From assembly GCA_030407085.1 (NCBI GenBank), contig CM059584.1, forward strand, positions 104,097,001 through 104,161,000: a stretch of 64,000 nucleotides of DNA, in the 5' to 3' direction. Positions within the stretch are counted from its first letter, which is position 1. Each line of letters starts with the position of its first letter. A model generated the notes under the pieces. The model searched no databases, was not told the DNA's origin, and worked only from the letters and a program-made list of their open reading frames with translations. This DNA is from Trichopria drosophilae. Its lineage: Eukaryota; Arthropoda; Insecta; Hymenoptera; Diapriidae. The position numbers and the translations under genes are program-made. Shown here piece by piece: positions 11,509-21,509 of the stretch.

Positions 11509-11722
11509 TTGGACAAACATACTGTGTTGATATATACTGTTTAATTTCGTCGTATTGTAAAGTGTCAGTGTTAATTTCTTCATTTTCATCATGAATTTCT
11601 TTACTGCTCATCTCTGGGTATGTACAGTCGTAACCTTTATAACAATATTTAAATAGATATTTAATGCATTGTATTGTCGAACATAATTCAACGTTGATAT
11701 GGCAATTAAATTTCAATAACAA
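11509..11722 (-). pseudogene. Helitron Rep, catalytic tyrosine segment
   Basis: This piece of the Helitron replication initiator joins the HUH region to the helicase. It carries the tyrosine motif KYLFKYCYKG (about 11,631-11,668), whose tyrosines cut and ligate DNA in rolling-circle transposition, and ends near YVCP, where the LINE fragment begins. Upstream it starts at LLLKFNCHINVE, which in Helitrons directly follows the YNPY sequence now found at 12,849 onward, so the Helentron-like element at 11,724-12,848 splits it from the HUH part. Confidence 0.85.
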
Positions 11723-11723
11723 A

Positions 11724-12848
11724 CTAGTGTTGGCGTGGTGCCTCGCTCGCTTCGCTCGCTCAGAAACTTCGACCCAGTGGAGAGTCGACTATTCCTTAAG
11801 ACTCGTTTGTTTACTAACAGCTTTCAATTATATTATAAAATTATATTGATATTTGGAGGTCCAATCATATTTCGGTCCAAGTGGCTTCGATAGATGTGTT
11901 ACAACAATATAGTGTTTCTTATATGTATGAAAATTGAAAATGAACATTTTCAAAACTTCGACCCCGACAACAGGCCAGCCGAAGTATTAATAAATAAAAG
12001 TTGCAAAACACTTACTTCATGCACTTGTATTCTAATAGACTATTCGATGCATATTACATGTTTACTGTGTTTTACTAATTACTGTCTGTATTATTATGAT
12101 ATTATATATACAATATATATACATATAATTCGTCAAAGATATCTTGAAAGTGTCGAAAAGATCTATGACGGATATCTTATAGATATCTATAAGACATCTT
12201 TTAGATATATCGAAATAGTTATTTTCGTATCAAGGGCGTAAATGAACTCTGCGCCAGTAGGTGGTCACCGCGCCCGAGGAGCTGGCAAAGACTACCCCTG
12301 GGGGGTAGGGGTTCGAAACGTCGAAATTTGATGAAAAACAATAGGGTATATTTTTTTGCCGCGATGACCAAATTCAATACTTTTTCAGACAATAGTCATA
12401 AACATTTTAAACCAGTTTTTATGGCATTATCGTTGACTTTAGGAAGAAAATGCATACAACCTTTTTTGTAGAGAATTTCATGCTCTATTTTTTTTGTTTG
12501 AAACATTTTTAAATAAAATTTGTATTTTTCAAAATAAATGCAAAAAACTACAAAGAAACTTAATTGGGGCTAATTTTTTTTAGTAATGGACGGGTGGATC
12601 TGCCCCAAAATCTAATCAGATCTAAGTTATGCCAAGAAGCGTATTTAAAAAAAAATTTATGTCAATACGCTTATCCGTTCGCGAGTTATCGCGAGACAAA
12701 AAAACGGGATCACGGACACAAATTTTTTTATTGTTGATTTGGGTTCCTTCGGGTCTGAAACGACGACATTTGATGAAAAACTATATGGTAATTTTTTTGC
12801 CCGAAGTGACCAAATTCAATACTTCGTCCAGACTTAGTCTGGGTCGAA
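11724..12848 (-). mobile_element. Non-autonomous Helentron-like element (HINE type)
   Basis: A 1,125-bp insert splits the Helitron Rep frame. On the minus strand it starts TCGACCCAGACTAAG and ends ACACTAG. The 5' terminal CGACCCAG recurs inverted as CTGGGTCG about 50 bp inside the 3' end, the asymmetric terminal inverted repeat typical of Helentrons and their non-autonomous derivatives. A GAGCGAGCGAAGCGAG tract lies between that repeat and the CTAG end. Internally, two imperfect copies of about 85-90 bp occur at 12,308-12,391 and 12,743-12,832. There is no coding frame. The base-exact junction is ambiguous because of T runs. Confidence 0.75.
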
Positions 12849-13772
12849 GTAATATGGATTATAAGGTACTATATATCTATTATCGGCTACTCGAATTTTA
12901 GAATTGATTGAACCATATCGAATTGTTTTGCCATCATTCCTACGCCTATATATGGGATAACTATTTGTGGAACAGTTAGTTTCTGTATTAAATAGTTTCG
13001 GAAAATGCTTCGTGCATTTCATACTATTTTTGTCCATACACGGGGAATTAATATTTTGTTTACCACAGGGGCCATGCACCATAAATCGTTTTACAATACT
13101 GTAAAGTCTGGGATTATTATCCGCGTCAGGTATTTTTGCAGTGATAATTTTATCAATCTGATCGCCATCGAATATTTTATCATCTTTGTGCAAAAATAAA
13201 AGCATATGAATATGCGGCAGTCCGCGCTTTTGAAATTCAATGACATATGTATATGCTATACATTCCCCAAATATATCTTCTTTAATTAATTGATTTTTTA
13301 ATTTATTCACCTTTTGCTGAAAAACTCTTACGACAATATTCGGACGATTAATAACCTCTTCATTAGGTCTTAAATTTTCAATAATTTCTTTCCAATTCGG
13401 ATTACATGTCATGGTTATGAAAAGATCGGGTTTTCTAAATTTTTGAACTAATGTCATTGCGTCAATAAAATTTTTTTGTAACGCGCGCGGGCTACCTGTA
13501 AAACTTGATAGTAAGATTACCATTTTTCCAATTCGACAATTATCTTTTTGTTGTAAATGATCCATCAAACCTCTATACATTTCGGTTCTTAATTTTGGCT
13601 GTTGATTTCGCAAATAGAACAATCTTGATCCTTCAACTTTGGTCCATGCATCAACAACAAATTGTTGTGTTAATTTGCCCATATGTAAATACGGATTAAA
13701 ATTTCCACGTATGCTAAATTTATGAGAGTAATATACTGCATTGCTGTAATGGAATTTCTTTTTGTACCTCAA
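12849..13772 (-). pseudogene. Helitron Rep, HUH endonuclease segment
   Basis: This is the core of the Helitron replication initiator. Typical sequence blocks are visible: GKLTQQFVVDAWTK near the start, a YVIEFQKRGLPHIHMLL block whose HIH is the metal-binding HUH motif (encoded at 13,206-13,214), and a YIVPYNPYY end that abuts the Helentron-like insert. The frame is continuous for about 308 codons. Its 5' end overlaps the preceding segment by 4 bp in another frame, showing a frameshift near 13,770. Confidence 0.87.
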
Positions 13773-14395
13773 TTATTGCGCATGTTTGGCATCCAACCTT
13801 TCTGTCCGGTTGGATGTATTAATGGATATGTCATTGGATCCACATGTTCACTAATTTGAGGGATACGTATTGGGTTTTCAGTCTTTGGATAAATACATAT
13901 ATCTCTTTCTGCCGGCGGTAAGCCATCCTCTCCAATAAAGACAACTGCTACTTCGTTACATGTTGATTCCTTAAAACGATGTTTATTCAGATTATCATTA
14001 CGCGTTAGAATCATTTTTATGTCATCTGGTTTCTTACCAGATTTAAGTGAACGACTTATCTCTTCTAATTCAACGTTGTGCATCATTTTAAAAGCCTCTG
14101 CATATGGATTTATTTTTCGTAATAAAAGACCCAATTCTTGTAATAATTCAGAAGACAATTGAAATTTTTCATTTGTGCTAGTCATTCGAATATTGTTGGC
14201 AATTTCATTATCGATAATATAAAGTTGTCCATATTTCCGATTTTCAGTACCATTTGGGTGCAGTGCATATGTATTATGATACGTTTGCCCACATATTCGC
14301 ACAATTTGTGGTCCAGCATTATACAATGCATCAAATTTTGCGCCAAAACTTGCAAAAGATAAGGCATTATTATACTGACGAATATACTTATACAT
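13769..14395 (-). pseudogene. Helitron Rep, Helitron-like N-terminal domain
   Basis: About 208 open codons resemble the Helitron-like N domain that precedes the HUH endonuclease. They begin IRQYNNALSFASFGAK and include the block GQTYHNTYALHPNG and a YPLIHPTGQKGW end close to the family's YPL-PxGxxGW signature. Frameshifts separate it from the segments on both sides (near 14,396 and 13,770), so the ancestral protein was one chain. Confidence 0.82.
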
Positions 14396-15576
14396 TCCGC
14401 ACTATTCATCATTAAATCTTCTAATCTTTTGGGATATTCAAAATTATCCAATAATATAACTTTCCCTTCATTACAGCATGTATTAAATTTCTTATCACGT
14501 GATAATTCGACTGAAAAGTGTCTTGCATTGCATTTGCATGAAGTACATAATACATTCATTTCGCCCAAATAATTCTCAGTAATTATGTCTTCATCAATAA
14601 TTGTGTCATTCTGAGTCATTGCTGCTAATTTAGTTTTCTTCTTCTTCTTTTGTAATTTGTTATTAGTGGGTAATTTTCGTTGTTCAGTATATTTAATTAC
14701 GTTCTGATTATGTGTATGTTTTGCGCATTCTATCATTTTTTCGAATTCTGGAACATTAATACGACGAATTTTCTGTTTTTCATTTATTTGCTTTTTGTTG
14801 TTAACATATTCTTCATTACGTATATTTATCTCTTGAATAATGTTTTGTTTAATGGCAATTTTTTCACAAGTTAGCGCATATTTCTCATTATATTCGAATT
14901 GATTTCCTTGATGATCATATTGGATGAGCATTTTTGGGGGGAATTGATATTTCTCAGTTTCATAATTTTTCTGCTCAGATGGTGTTTCAGTTTTCTTGAT
15001 AGTATATAATTTGTTACGTCCTTTGCGTACTTTACATGAATATTGTTTGACATCCAAATGCTGCCCAGAAGAAAATTTCCGTTTGCCTAATGACCCCATA
15101 GCTTTAGGTTTCTCATTTGTAATTTCATTATTACGTTTCATTTCTAAGTTAACATTGTCATTGCTCTTTACTTGGTTTTTATTAATAATGTATTTATTGA
15201 CTGTTCTTGAATTGCCAGCATTTGGATTAATGTTTAGAAAATTAGTATTTGTCTTGATATTTGTAATTTTGTTGACAACAGTATTTGATTTTTGAGCACA
15301 TAATACATTTTTAGATATATCATAATGGCCAGCAAACATACGTATTTGAGAATCATCAAATATACTTAGTAAATGATCACGCATTCCGCTATGGAACTTC
15401 ACTTTACAAGGGCAAATGCCAAATGTTATAGATATAGCAAATGCAATTGCATAAACTCCACAATCCCAATTATTTGTCTGGTTTTGAACTTCTTCGTAAA
15501 TTACACGTATGCCTTTAATATTAGGAAATAATTTAAATATAAAAGTTTGTTGATCAAAACAACAAAAAAATATATA
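14396..15576 (-). pseudogene. Helitron 5' coding region: Ulp1-like protease end, linker, Cys/His finger
   Basis: An open frame upstream of the Rep domains. Its N-terminal part carries QTNNWDCGVYAIAFA, matching the Q-x-N-x-x-D-C-G signature of Ulp1/SENP (C48) cysteine proteases, with the catalytic cysteine encoded at 15,460-15,462 and the oxyanion glutamine at 15,478-15,480. The upstream catalytic histidine and aspartate are not in this frame, which is closed by a stop at 15,577-15,579; another frame there looks open, so a frameshift is likely. A lysine- and asparagine-rich linker follows, then a Cys/His cluster, CTSCKCNARHF plus CC, of the type found before the Helitron N domain. A Ulp1-like domain is not part of the minimal RepHel protein. 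Its role is unknown. Confidence 0.7.
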
Positions 15577-15630
15577 TTACCGTCTACAGCAAATAGTATT
15601 GAATCTCTTACGTACCTATTGTAAAAAGAA

Positions 15631-15866
15631 ATGTCAGGGAAGGGGATGCCTTTGGAAAAAAGAAAACAGCATGGTTTCATTTTCCTTTTCCCAGGTAGCT
15701 GGTTTAGGGTAGGAGATACTCCTACCAGCCTTTTCCAAGGTAGCTGCTCCGGGCCAAAATCGACGGAAGGAAAGGGACGTTTGGCTATCGGATTTCATAT
15801 GGAAGGGAGAAATTCTTAGAAAATGACGTGAACATTCAGACTGAAGTGGATTAATATTATAGAAGA
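15631..15866 (-). repeat. Inner copy of the Helitron 5'-terminal repeat
   Basis: This 236-bp segment is strongly similar to 17,808-18,044, the true 5' end of the Helitron. On the minus strand it also begins TCTTCTA. It lies just upstream of the coding region, so the element has two 5' termini about 2.2 kb apart. Confidence 0.85.
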
Positions 15867-16836
15867 AGAAGTTCTTGTAAAATCACTTGAATATTTTGCA
15901 ATGAATATAGTCGTTACACATGATTTAATGTAATTGAATCCTCTATATCTATACTCAAACTTCTTACATATCTACTAATAAAAATTTAGTAAAATATTGT
16001 TCCATTAATTATAATCAAAATTCTACCAATTCAGACGTGAAGAGTACTAAACTTATAGCTAAATTTCTATTCGTCTCGGAAATTTATATAATTTATAAAC
16101 ATCGTTAAAAGTATAGACAAATTAGTAATGTCGTTTCATTTCATGGTTTCCATATTAAAAACAGTACAAAATGTCAGCGATACCACAAATAAACGCAACC
16201 TTCCATACAAAGCACCACATTTCAAACAAAAAGTCTAATCTTAAATTTAAGCATTCTATTCGAAACCTAAGAAAATGTTTATGTTGACTTCAATCCACTT
16301 TCTACAAAAGAAAACATCTTCAGAATTTATACCGTTCTTATTATTTTCAGTTACGTTCTGTTGATACCCGGCGATGAAATTGAGTAAAATAAAATCAAAA
16401 TAAAATAGCAATAGATTCATTTGCATTAACAATAACAAATGTCATTATGCACGGAACATGATCAAAGTTAACATAGCAATTAAAAATTAAAGATTAAAAA
16501 TTAAAAATTAAAATTTTAAATTTAATGCCGGTACGGCATGACTGCGAGTAAAAGCGAAAAATTTTCTACGCAGGAGTAGAAAGAAGGGACCTGCGTTCCT
16601 GGAAAAACATTGCCCCTTTCCGCCGTGTCCGGCATTACTGAGAGGGTTTACTGTATACGTTCTTTTACTTCATATATTTATATAAAAAATTGTTAGCGAA
16701 GTCGCCAACATTATTATGAAATTAATTTATTTTCATTATTACATTAAAATAATTATATAAATTTTTTATATATATATAATCATTATTCTATTTATTACAT
16801 CGCCAATACCGTAACGTTTCTTAATTCATATATATA
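15867..16836. other. Helitron 5' filler, left part
   Basis: AT-rich sequence between the two 5' termini with no convincing gene. It includes a short run of direct ATTAAAA-type repeats near 16,475-16,525, then a palindromic GCCGGTACGGC at about 16,527-16,537. Confidence 0.4.
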
Positions 16837-17529
16837 CAGGGTCATCGAAAAGTATCGGACCCCCCTAATATCTTCATTTAGAATGCACTTAGGAGAAAAT
16901 GTCCAATAGCAAAGTTGTATGGTTTCAAGCGGGGAGTAAGATGATGACCTTAACTTTGACCTTGACCATGTCCTTCAAGGTCATTTCAAGGTCAATCTTA
17001 TATTTTAAATAGAACCCCCTACATTTTATTGCATATTCTTATAGCTTATCTCGAGAGCTTTCCAAAACACTATAATAAAATATTTTTTTATTAAGTACTT
17101 TTTGAGTTATAAAGGTTTGAAGTTAACAATTTGTTAAGTGGTGTGCGAGTCCGACCAGTTAAGGCAAGAGTGGTGTGCGAGTTACTGAAAACTAAATAAT
17201 ATTTTACAAGATATTCTACATTTTGTGTCAAAAAAGTGTTAATTTCAAACCTTTATAACTCAAAAAGTACTTAATAACAAAATATTTTATTATAGTGTTT
17301 TGGAAAGCTCTCGAGATAAGCTATAAGAATATGCAATAAAATGTAGGGGGTTCTATTTAAAAAAATAAGATTGACCTTGAAATGACCTTGAAGGACATGG
17401 TCAAGGTCAAAGTCAAGGTCATCATCTTACTCCCCGCTTGAAACCATACAACTTTGCTATTGGACATTTTCCCCTAAGTGCATTCTAACTGAAGATATTA
17501 GGGGGGTCAGATACTTTTCGATGACCCTG
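16837..17529. mobile_element. TA-flanked foldback MITE
   Basis: A 693-bp element with inverted arms of about 290 bp. The ends read CAGGGTCATCGAAAAGTATC and its near-perfect complement, flanked by TA on both sides within TA runs. The central spacer (about 17,135-17,230) holds the direct repeat GTGGTGTGCGAG twice. TA target and arm structure suggest a Tc1/mariner-type non-autonomous element; there is no transposase. Confidence 0.85.
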
Positions 17530-17531
17530 TA

Positions 17532-17807
17532 TATATATATCGAGTGAGTCTGGTAAAAGTGACCATAGGGAAACCTATGTTAAGTCTGAACGGCTTGCCA
17601 TTGATCGATTCCAATATAATGGCGTTTGCTGATCTTGCTATTGATGATAAATGTCAGTGATGTTAGCATTAGAACTGAATAAAATAACAGAATATAATAC
17701 CGTGCTTTATACTGCCTAGTTGGTTCTAGTTGGAGACTGAATGAAATCAAATGTGATAACACTCTATATAGGAACGGTCAACGATATAGAAGGGAAAAGC
17801 AAGAACA
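17532..17807. other. Helitron 5' filler, right part
   Basis: No gene or repeat was recognised between the MITE and the outer 5'-terminal repeat. Confidence 0.3.
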
Positions 17808-18044
17808 ATGTCAGGGAAGGGGATGCCCTTTGGAAAAAAGGAAACAGCATGGTTTGATTTTCCTTTTCCCAGGTAGCTGGTTCAGGGTAGGATATACTCC
17901 TACCAGCCTTTTCCGAGGTAGCTGCTCTGTGCCAAAATCGACGGAAGGAAAGGGACGTTTGGCTATCGAATTTCATATGGAAGGGAGAAATTCTTAGAAA
18001 ATGACGTGAACATTCAGACTGAAGTAGATTAATATTGTAGAAGA
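17808..18044 (-). repeat. Outer (functional) Helitron 5'-terminal repeat
   Basis: This 237-bp copy of the 5'-terminal sequence ends flush with the TR-1949 unit at 18,045. It contains two CCTTTTCC-flanked modules around a GGTAGCTG motif, shared with the inner copy. Confidence 0.85.
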
Positions 18045-18450
18045 TCTGAAGATGATGTTAGAAGACGCTGAGAAACCTTCTACACGCCGCCATCGCAAGC
18101 GGCGCAAAAATTGATTAACATTATCTGCAGAATGTCAGTGCAAGTGTGTAAATCTCTGTAATAAATGAAATATTTTATAATTAAAACGATGAATTTTTCT
18201 ATTCAATTTCCCATCATTAGTGTAAGTAGAAAATTGGTTGTCCGTCTGCATTCAACATAACATCAGGAAAAGAATGTTCAATTTTTATAGTATTTGACAT
18301 AAGCATAAATCACTGAATTTTCAATTAATGGAAAATTTCAATAATTTTTCAGTTCAGGGAGGACCCAACTCCAAAGTGAACAGAATATCCACGATCAACG
18401 ATGGATTATACATCATATTTTACGGAAGTTCTAAAATATTCATAAGTTAA
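18045..18450 (+). repeat. TR-1949 old unit, piece 2
   Basis: It continues the unit interrupted at 7273: the end of the 101-codon ORF with its basic C-terminus, a stop, and an AATAAA signal shortly after. It ends in the TTAA that served as target for the next insertion. Confidence 0.9.
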
Positions 18451-19834
18451 CCCTTTTCGTCCCAAAAGTCCGGAATTTGGACACAACTTTCGACGATGTA
18501 ACTTTTGTTCCAAACAACGTTAACAAAAATTGAAATAAGTCAAAATCGATAGATTTGGACCTCTTCTTTCAAATGCCGTGGTCAGAATCAGTCGGAAATT
18601 ACAAAGAAAAAAGTTATGATTATTTTTTCGAAAAAAATACTGATTTTTTCGTCGTTTTTTCCCAATAATTGCGTTTTTTGACATTGAAAAGGGCAGTGCT
18701 GATCATTGCAAAACGTACTAATCGCGTCTTTTTACTCAGACCATTCTTCTCCCGTCGGATTTTTTTCAAAAAACAAAATGGCGGCTTCAAGATAGCGTCT
18801 CCAAGTTGTAATTTTACATTTTTCTCTCAAATTTTCTCCCAAAAATATTGATTATTTGACCGCGTAACGGTTCAAATCATGGAAAACTGGGATCATGATT
18901 CATTCATAATCTCAAATTAGTCGTGTACAATGAGTTACTACCGATATTTTGTCTGATTTTCACTCAATTTGCAGGTCGCAGGTCAATCCACATCTTATAG
19001 TGCAACATAACTTTCAATATCTGCTATATTGATTTACAAAATACAAAACAAAACACAAAAATAAAAAACAAATATTTCCTCATTACCTCCACGTGTTTTG
19101 AATTAAAAAAAAATGAAAGTAATAAAATTAAAATAAAAAAAAATGAAGAAAAGTATTTTAAAATTAAAAAAAAGTCGAACTGTACTAAATTTTTAGGTTA
19201 TAACCCGATAATTAATAGGTCATAAGGGTATATGGTCATTTTTAATTTCGCACTTAAGTAATGTTACGGAAACGTCGAAAATTGTGTGAAAATTAGACAA
19301 ATAATCGGTATAAACCAATTGTGTCTAATTAATTTGAGGTTATGAGGTTATGAGTAAATCATGATGAGACTAGGTATTCACAATATGATAATAATTATTT
19401 TTTCATTGCAATTCTCCATGATTTGAGCCGTTACACGTTCAAATAATCGATATTTGTGCGAGAAAATTCAAACTTACAACTTCCAGACGCCATCTTGAAA
19501 CCGCCATTTTGTTTTTTGAAAAAAATCCGACGGGAGAAGAATGGTCTGAGCAAAAAGACGCGATTAGTATGTTTTGCAACGATCAGCACTGCCTTTTTCA
19601 ATGTCAAAAAACGCAATTACTGGGAAAAAGTGTCGAAAAAACCAGTATTTTTTTCGAAAAAATGATCATAACTTTTTTCTCTGTAATTTCCGGCTGTTTC
19701 TGACCACGGCATTTGAAAGAGGGGGTCCAAATCTATCGATTTTGTCTTATTTCAATTTTTTTTAACGCTGTTTGGAACAAAAGTTACATCGTTGAAAGCT
19801 GTGTCCAAATTCTGGACTTTTGGGACGAAAAGGG
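18451..19834. mobile_element. piggyBac-like foldback MITE (TTAA target)
   Basis: A 1,384-bp element bounded by TTAA on both sides (18,447-18,450 and 19,835-19,838). The ends are CCCTTTTCGTCCCAAAAGTC and its complement, and the inverted arms extend about 430 bp each (18,451 to about 18,885; about 19,410 to 19,834). The spacer is A-rich and non-coding. The TTAA duplication and CCC-start termini are hallmarks of piggyBac elements. Excision restores one TTAA in the TR-1949 unit. Confidence 0.88.
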
Positions 19835-20478
19835 TTAAATGGTATACGGAAAAAAATGTTTAGGAAACTCCTCTGAAAAATCTAGCAAAATTTTCAGAAA
19901 AAGTTCGACGCTCGGCAACCTAGTAAAATTTACATTAGTAATTTCGGCAATATTTGCTCGACTACTTTGGTGACATTGACTGACGCATCTGAGTATGATG
20001 GGTTATGTAAATATATATACTGAAGATGTTCGGAAAATATAGCCGAAGTTTCGATTGCGCACTTCTACTTGACGCATTTCAGTGGAATTTAATAAAGATT
20101 TTTTTCCGTGTAAGACAATATTCCAGCTTCATTCGCGAATAACCAATTAACGTTAGACCAGGATACTCACTGACTTCTTTGTAGGAAATTTTATGCTCCA
20201 CAAAAAAGGTTTAGTATATTTTCAATGGATCGTGCACTGATTTCGATTCGGAAGCCGTGGAATAAAAAAAGTGCCGATTTTTTCACTTTTAGCAACGTTT
20301 GCAGATCATTACAAATAACTAGTAATAACTAATTCTCTACGTGTTATGTATAAATAAACCCAAAGATGTATTAGAAGAGTACTTGTTCATAAATATTCCT
20401 TTCTTAACGATTTCTAATTTTAATCGCCATTTAACATTTAGCGGAACCCGTACGGCGTTCAGCCCGAAAACTGCCGAA
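19835..20478 (+). repeat. TR-1949 old unit, piece 3
   Basis: The unit continues from the TTAA through the embedded CACGG-ended MITE to the CTGCCGAA stretch, where the next insertion begins. Confidence 0.9.
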
Positions 20479-21011
20479 TAGTAGATTGTGCAACTAGGGA
20501 GCAAAATAGGTGTTTGCCGATGAGTGTGAGTTTGACGCCCGAGCGAAGCGAGGACGGCATTTCGCGCGAGTCTACAAATACCTATTCTCCCTTGTTGCAC
20601 ATACTATTTTCTTATACGAGGGCGTGCTATTTTGCTCCCGCGATATAGGGAGCAAATAGTATATTACTCAACGAGGGATGTAAAATAAAGAATGTCTCAG
20701 ATTGCGTGTAATTTTTACCCGAGGCGAGGCCGAGGGTGAGAAACAGGCAGTCTGAGGCATTCTTTTTTACTTCCCGAGGGAAGTATACGATTTTTCTTTA
20801 TGACCGGGAGGATAAGCGGCATCTTTCCTTCCGCTTGCGGGAGGAAAGTTGCTGCTTTCCTCCCGGTGTGAAGAAAATAGTATTTTGCCCACAGAATGCG
20901 AGAAACCTATTTTGTTCCCGGGTATATTTATTTTGCTCCCTAGGGAGAGAATGTGCTATTTTGTTCCCGCAATTTAGGGAGCAAAATAGCATTTTGCGCA
21001 CAGAGTGTGAG
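20479..21011. mobile_element. Unclassified hairpin-rich insertion
   Basis: About 533 bp interrupt the unit between CTGCCGAA and GAAATTTATTTCC. It contains several inverted repeats: the left arm from TAGTAGATTGTGCAAC pairs with a segment ending about 20,612, and two hairpins are built on CTATTTTGCTCCC / GGGAGCAAAATAG (about 20,627-20,660 and 20,954-20,989). A CGAGCGAAGCGAGG tract is present. It has no coding frame and no clear duplication, so the family is unknown. Confidence 0.65.
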
Positions 21012-21509
21012 AAATTTATTTCCGTTCATATGTTCATTAATGGTATTTATTACGTAATTTCAAACTGGCCGTAACTTTGTAAGAAAAAATCGTAGTTGAT
21101 CGAATTAAACCTCATTTTAAAGGGTAAAAGTAGTACTAAAAGTTGCAGAAAGTACACAAGGCAAAACGCATTGTTGCAACCTGTAGGTAATGTCAAACCT
21201 AGCCAAATAATATGTTTTTTCGAGTACATAGCCTCAAATATCTCAAAATCATGACGTTATGGGCCAATTGTGACTTCGGGTTCGGAAACTACGCACACAA
21301 TTTCGTGTGATTCCGAAAATTTGCGTAACATAAATTACGTCAGAAATGACCCACAGGTTCCAAACAACATCCAAGACCACCTTTTCTGTAGACCTGTCTG
21401 TAATATACATAAAGAAAACCCCTAATCCAGGCAAGAGACCGAGCTACCCTCGTATGCAGTTAATATACTTATAGGTAGAATGAAATAGTTTTAATTACCT
21501 TTCACATTC
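21012..21509 (+). repeat. TR-1949 old unit, piece 4
   Basis: Unit sequence between two insertions, ending at TTC (21,507-21,509), which is duplicated after the next element. Confidence 0.9.

Larger units (their letters stand above)
7274..18044 (-). mobile_element. Helitron (decayed autonomous copy with nested insertions)
   Basis: This 10,771-bp rolling-circle element lies on the minus strand. Its ends are exact: the minus-strand 5' end begins TCTTCTAC at 18044 and the 3' end finishes in CTAG at 7274-7277, fitting the TC...CTRR rule. It sits between A7273 and T18045, restoring an uninterrupted TR-1949 unit when removed. The RepHel frame is present in pieces (helicase, tyrosine region, HUH region, Helitron-like N domain) but is broken by two frameshifts and by a LINE fragment and a Helentron-like element. 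A 7-bp stem pairs the arms AGCGTTA and TAACGCT next to the 3' end. It is no longer autonomous. Confidence 0.9.

Noticed and set aside
15631..18044. The two 237-bp direct repeats as LTRs of a retrotransposon
   Set aside because: They lack TG...CA ends and internal coding sequence, and the outer copy coincides exactly with the Helitron 5' end.
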